Of a stretch of DNA of 64,000 nt, positions 48,615 through 55,100 are shown piece by piece. Each line of letters opens with the position of its first letter. Position 1 is the stretch's first letter. The position numbers and the translations under genes were made by a program. The stretch comes from Heliopora coerulea (Eukaryota; Cnidaria; Anthozoa; Scleralcyonacea; Helioporidae), in the NCBI GenBank assembly GCA_030142905.1, contig JASJOG010000010.1, forward strand, positions 2,679,501 to 2,743,500, in the 5' to 3' direction. The notes under the pieces were generated by a model. It made no database searches, was not told where the DNA came from, and saw nothing but the letters and a program-made list of their open reading frames with translations.

Positions 48615-49027
48615 AAATTCATTAAAAATTCATGAGGAAATTGCAAAAGAAAATCATAACCGTGTCGGATCTATATGTGTGATAAAGATACATGTGCTTT
48701 TTTATGTGAAGAAGTTCAATTTTTTTGGGTAACGAAAAATAAATTTCCAAACTTTCTTCGCGAATTAGCCTATTAGGTGGTGAATTTTATAAGACATTAA
48801 AAAAACTCACAGTACGTGCTTTACCGATAAAGCACTCCTGCTCGGTTTTTAAATATTACATACACATATACATATATATATATATAAAAATCAACATCAA
48901 AACGTAGGTTGTTGATATCGGGTAGAGTGCTCAATGCTTTTTGCAGCAGAGCGAGCAATACTTAATCAGTGGTCCTAAAAAGTTTTTAGCAAAAAACATT
49001 TTAGGACTACTGATTAAGTACGTAAAT

Positions 49028-49060
<33 letters not shown>

Positions 49061-49115
49061 CATATATACATATATATATATTACGAATAAAATGAAGAGA
49101 GACAGAGACTTTATT

Positions 49116-49152
<37 letters not shown>

Positions 49153-51958
49153 CACAACACAAGATTTGGTTACTTCATAAGAACTTTTATTCACTACAGA
49201 ACTGTTTCGTATGACAAGTCCGAAGCTTGCCACACTCATCAGGTGAATGCTGTGTTTGGCGTGTAAACTTGAGATCTGTGGTTTGTCTGTGACGTCAAGA
49301 TGTTTGTGTGTAGTATTTGGTTCGTATTACAGGTAGAGACAGTGATAATAAAGTGACAGGTAGAGACAGTGACATAAAGCGTTCCTCTTTACGTCCACAG
49401 AGACAGCAACCATCCGCCTCCTATACTTCGCCAAATGCCCGAGTCCATCAACCGCCGACTTTCGAGCATATCTTCCTACCAACAAACTTTTGATTCCACA
49501 CGACAACCGTATCAAGAAGCTCTCCTAAAAAGTGGATACGACTACCAGCTTCATTTGGACCCCCAGCCTACTCAAGAAAAACGATCAAGGAAAAGTAACG
49601 TCATTTGGTTTAATCCACCATACAGTGCCAATGTCGCAACCAACATCGGCCGTAAGTTTTTGAAGGCTATCGACGAGTGCTTCCCAAAAGGCCATCCTTT
49701 ACACAAAATTTGCAATAGAAACACACTAAAGCTTAGTTATAGTTGCATGTCTAACGTAGCCAACATCATTTCCTTGCACAACAAATCAGTGCTAAACAAA
49801 GCCAAAGAAACTGCTGATCACACGCCCCTAGAAAACGAATGCAACTGCCGCATAAGAAATAATTGCCCACTAAAAGGGAAATGTCAAATTAAAGGGATTG
49901 TTTACCAGGCCACCGTAACGAATGAGGACAACAACACGAAAGAGACCTACGTCGGCTTAACAGAAGGAACGTTTAAAACACGATATCGGAACCACACCAG
50001 CTCATTTAGAAATGAAAAATCCAAAAACGCCACAGAGCTTAGCAAACATGTTTGGTTGCTGAAGGAACTGAACGCGCGCTATAACTAGAATGGAAAATTA
50101 TGAAGAAATGTCATCCTTATTCAAACAGGACTAAACGCTGCAACTTATGCATCTACGAAAAATTTCTTATCATCTGCCATCCGGAACGGAGTTCCCTCAA
50201 CAAAAGGAATGAACTTATATATACTTGCAGGCACCGCAAGAAACATTTAATTTGTAACAGATAATTGTCACTGTCTCTACCTGTAATACGAACCAAATAC
50301 TACACACAAACATCTTGACGTCACAGACAAACCACAGATCTCAAGTTTACACGCCAAACACAGCATTCACCTGATGAGTGTGGCAAGCTTCGGACTTGTC
50401 ATACGAAACAGTTCTGTAGTGAATAAAAGTTCTTATGAAGTAAACAAATCTTGTGTTATGATTATTCCGCTCTACCTCGATATTGAGCACTCTGCACCCA
50501 TATGACTTTGTTATTGATACTTGTTATCAACACATACAGGGGGTTGCCAAAAAAAAGGAGCCTCCATGTGAAAGAGGGTTTTTCTGATATCAAAAGTCCG
50601 AAGGTTTTAAAAAATCTGAAGCTCCTTTGCCTTGGAACATTCAGAAGTGGAGTATGGTATCAGTGTGAAAAAGCTCTCCCACAATTGTTGTGCACGATTT
50701 CAGTATTTAGATAGTTAGGCGAAACTTTTGTCAGTTCGCTTTAAATCATTGTGGAAGATGGCGTCTAAGAAGCAACAACGCGAAGAAAAGGCAAAGAAGA
50801 AGTTTGCAACGAATGAACAGATTTTGGGTTCCCGTCGTGCTGGTTGGAGTGCTATGAAAAGGGTAAGAAGAATATGAACTCAGTTATTCATGGGCAAAAA
50901 AGCTTTGCAAGTGTTTGAAGGAAGGAGATAGCGGGAAGAGAAATCCTGGCTCTGGAAGACCACGAAAGACAACAGTTCGAGAAGATCGTTTTTTAATCAG
51001 AGAAGCTGTGACAGTTCGTGATCCCTCCGAAGTCTGCCCAAGCACGGCTGATCGCTCAGAGTCACTAAAAGAGCGCACATCAATGGAAATATCACGTCGT
51101 ATAGTACAGCGTCGCCTCCATGAACGCAATTTTAAGAAATGCCCCAAAACCAAAAAACCCAATGTAAGCAGTGTAAATTGGCGTAAGCGTGTAAACGTTG
51201 CGAAGCGTTATCGTGCCTGGACAGTGGACGAATGGAAAAAGGTAGTCTGGTCTGATGAATCACCATTTATCTTACGCTATCAAAATCGTAGTTATGTCTG
51301 GCGTCGTCCTACCGAAAAGTTCTCACCTCGATCTCTGCAAGGAACTTTAAAGCACCAGAAAAAAATTATGGTATGGGAATGTTTCTCTTGGCATGGAGTT
51401 GGAGCTCTTCATCAGATAAAAGAAACCTTAACCAAGGAAAAATATCGTCAAATTTGGACTAGTCAAATGCGACCTTCAGCCCGACGACTTCATGGAGAAA
51501 ACTTCATTTTTCAGCACGACAATGATCCAAAACACACATCACATGTCGTGAAAAACTGTCTTAGGAACCAAAGCATTGAAGTTCTTTCTTGGCCACCACA
51601 AAGCCCAAACGTAAACCTAATTGAAAATCTCTGGGCCAAGATTAATAGGAAACTGAAGAAACGTTCCTGCCAAAGTGAGGAACAATTGTTCTACAGTTTA
51701 AAGCATAAATGGGCGAATATCAGAAATGATTACCTTAAAAATCTTGTAGAAAGCATGCCAAATCGCTGCCGAAAAGTTATTAAAAGTCGTGGATATCCTA
51801 TTGACTATTAAATGTTGAGTGCTTGGGACAATCCTAAAAACGTTTAATAAACCTTGAGTGTTTGTAAGATCTCTTTCTAATCAAATAAAAAGAATTATGA
51901 CACTTTGTCGATTTCGTTTTGTTAAGGGAGGGCTCTTTTTTTTTGGCAACCCCCTGTA

Positions 51959-52037
<79 letters not shown>

Positions 52038-52157
52038 ATATATATATATATATATATACTAGTTAGCACCTGAAGAGCTTCAATATAAACCTTTCAACCT
52101 TCAATATAAACCAATATAAAACCCTTATATATATATATAAATATATATATATATATG

Positions 52158-52188
<31 letters not shown>

Positions 52189-55100
52189 GAGTTGCCTGAT
52201 GATCGCCAGAGCACGTGAAACTCGGAGTAGCGACAGCTAAACATTTGTCTCTATTTGTATATATATATATATGTACAGTGGAACCCCGCCGTACGACCAC
52301 CCCGTTAATACGACCACTTTTTCTTTCCCGAATAAGAGGTAATTTTTTTTTCTTATCTGAAAACCTCGTTAATACGACAACCTCGTTAATACGACCAACG
52401 ACCATATTTTGATGTCCCCTACTGTTTAAGACGACCACTCAACGTGTCGAGTAATGCCTTTTTTGATATCGAATTTTGATATGCGGTGTATAATTATCTT
52501 AATCAATTACACATGCGGCAAATATTTAACACTTAAACGTTTTTCAATATTCATTTTAATTTTTATTAAACAGACAGAACGTGATTAAATATGTTTTTGG
52601 GTCGTTTTATCGTTTTCTTGCCTTCTTTTTTCTGCCACTTTCCTCTGCTGTTCACTTTTGGCCACATTCCATTTCGACTATAACGGATAGGTTATTCGGG
52701 ATGTCCAGCAATTTGCTTAGCAAGTCAATGTTCTTTTCCTGCCCCATAAATTCGTAAATGCATGGAATCTCCATTCCATATCCCCTGCCCCGATTGACAG
52801 CTGTTCCAGTAACTTTAGCTTCTGCTTTACTGCCGCTCTTTGATAAAAAATCGTGAACTATCCCAGTTCCATGATTTGTAGAAGCTAGTGCCCTTGGAAT
52901 GTGACCAACTACATCTCCTTCCTTAACCACCGCAATAGCGTTCTTGTCTTGTTCATTGTCGTGTTCGTGCTTTAGTTCAAGAACTTCATCAATCTTGATT
53001 CTCCAGTATTCTTTGTAAACATGATATCCCCTTATCCAAGAAGAAACTTCGATAACTTTTGTGCTAGAAATATTTTCCATCTGGCCAGACATGACTCCTT
53101 CGACGTTACCGGCGGAAATACGAGTGTATGCACGCACAGGCTATGAAAAGCGCCGAATCTGTCATCGATCCATATTTTACACTTTTTCTAATTTAATCAG
53201 TGCAAAATTTTCACACATGTCTCGAGGACTTTCCTGATTTATTACCTTTTGTTCGAACACGCTTCGCTGCTTTGTGTATGAGCACTTTGACCAGTCATCA
53301 TGTCTTCAAATTGTAAGCGAAAACTGTAGGAACTTGACTTACAAAAACGTTACGAAGTCGTGATATTTAAGTAAAAGAACCCTATTGCCAGTGCAAGAAA
53401 AATTGCAGAGCACTTTAATTGTGGGAAAACACAGATTCAAAGCATCTTATTAAAGAAAGATAAGATTGTTAAAAACTATGAGGCCAATGTTAGGGGCACT
53501 ATCAAACGGTCAAGAGGTGCCCAGGATGAAGATATCGACAACGCTTTACTGGACTTGTTTCGAAAAGCAAGATCAAAAAACATTCCAATTACAGGACCAA
53601 TGCTTCAAGAAAAAGCTACAAAAATAGCAGAAATTCTAGAAGTTCCTCCAGAGAAATTCAAGGCTTCGAACGGATGGCTGGATCGTTTTAAAAAGAGATG
53701 TGGCATCAAGGCAAAGGTCATTTCAGGAGAGTCAGGGATGTTAGAGAAGAAACAGTAGATTCGTGAAAGGAAAGACTCCCAGAAATTTTGGAAGGACGAG
53801 AACCTCGCGATATCTGCAATATGGATGAAACAGGTCAGTTTTTCAGAGCCCTTCCAAACAAATCACTGGTCGAAGTTTCCCAGAATTGCACCGGCAAAAA
53901 ATGCCAAAGCATAGTAGGATTACATGTGCGTTCTTTGTCAACGCTAGTTTTGGAAAAGAAAAGCCAATCGTAATTGGGAAATCAGCAACACCAAGATGTT
54001 TTAAAGGCATCCGAGATTTAGATAACTTACCGTGCCAATAGTTCAACCAACCAAAAGCCTGGATGGAAGGTAGCATCATGATGGAAATTCTATCAAAACT
54101 CAATCGGAGACTGAGACTAGAAAACGGAAGAATTCTCTTGTTTATGGACAATGCCCCTTGCCACCCTGAAGACCTGGATGAAATGTATGAGCAAATCAAA
54201 GTCGTCTTCTTGCCCAAAAACACGACATCACGACTGCAGTCACTTGATCTCGGTATTATTCAAGCTTTTAAGCTCCAGTATTATAAACGCCTGCTTACAC
54301 ACGTTGTCAGTAAAGTGGATGAGTGTATTTCTGCGTCGGAAGTATGCAAGTCTGTTGATATTCTTCAGGCAATTAGATGGACGTCCATGGCATGGAATGA
54401 AGTTCCCGAAGCAACAGTTGTCAAGTGTTTGATCAAGGCAGGTATCTTGGATTGCGAAGGAAACACGAATACAGTAGATTCCAGTAGCAGTGACGTTGAT
54501 CCATTTGCAGATCTTGAACGCGAACTTGTTGCAGTTCAAGACTTGGGAAACGAAACCAATGAAGACAATACAGTTTCATTGAGACAAGTGGTAGATGGAT
54601 GTCTTGATGCACCAATTTGTCAAGAACGTCCAGACAATTGGGAAGACATCTTTTTTCGGCAAGTAGGACGTGAATAAATCGATTCAACCACTGCAAGCGA
54701 AGAAAATCAGGAGGACAGTAATGATGAGGTTGAAGAACTCCCAGCAGTGCCAAAACTATCCTCGTATCGAGCGGCAATATCCTCAATGCAGAATGTTTTG
54801 GATTTTCTCGAAAAGAAAGGAAATTCAAAAACGGCAAATGAGCTTGCCAGAGTAATCTGCCAAGCTCAAACCGATTGGCTTGAGTGTCGGTAAAACCAAC
54901 GGAAGCTTACAGATTTTTTTAAACCTAAAGAAATTTAAATAACTAACATAGAGGCTTATTATCAAGGTTATTCATCTCATTTGGTTAATTTTGTTGAGTT
55001 GTGTTCAGTTAATAAAATTTATTTGTGGATTATTTTGTGGTTTTAGCGTTATGCTAATTGAAATCTGACTCCGTTTGCCATGACGTCATTTAAAAAAACA

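Larger units (their letters stand above)
49151..50461 (+). mobile_element. Penelope-like retroelement with hammerhead-bearing inverted arms
   Basis: The left arm (49151-49345) and right arm (about 50268-50461) are near-identical reverse complements of about 195 bp. Between them lies the C-terminal part of a Penelope-like polyprotein, so most of the reverse transcriptase is missing. A hammerhead ribozyme sits in each arm, on the minus strand at left and the plus strand at right. Penelope-like elements are known to carry such ribozymes in their terminal repeats. Inserted in the large intron of Rh gene B. Confidence 0.85.
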
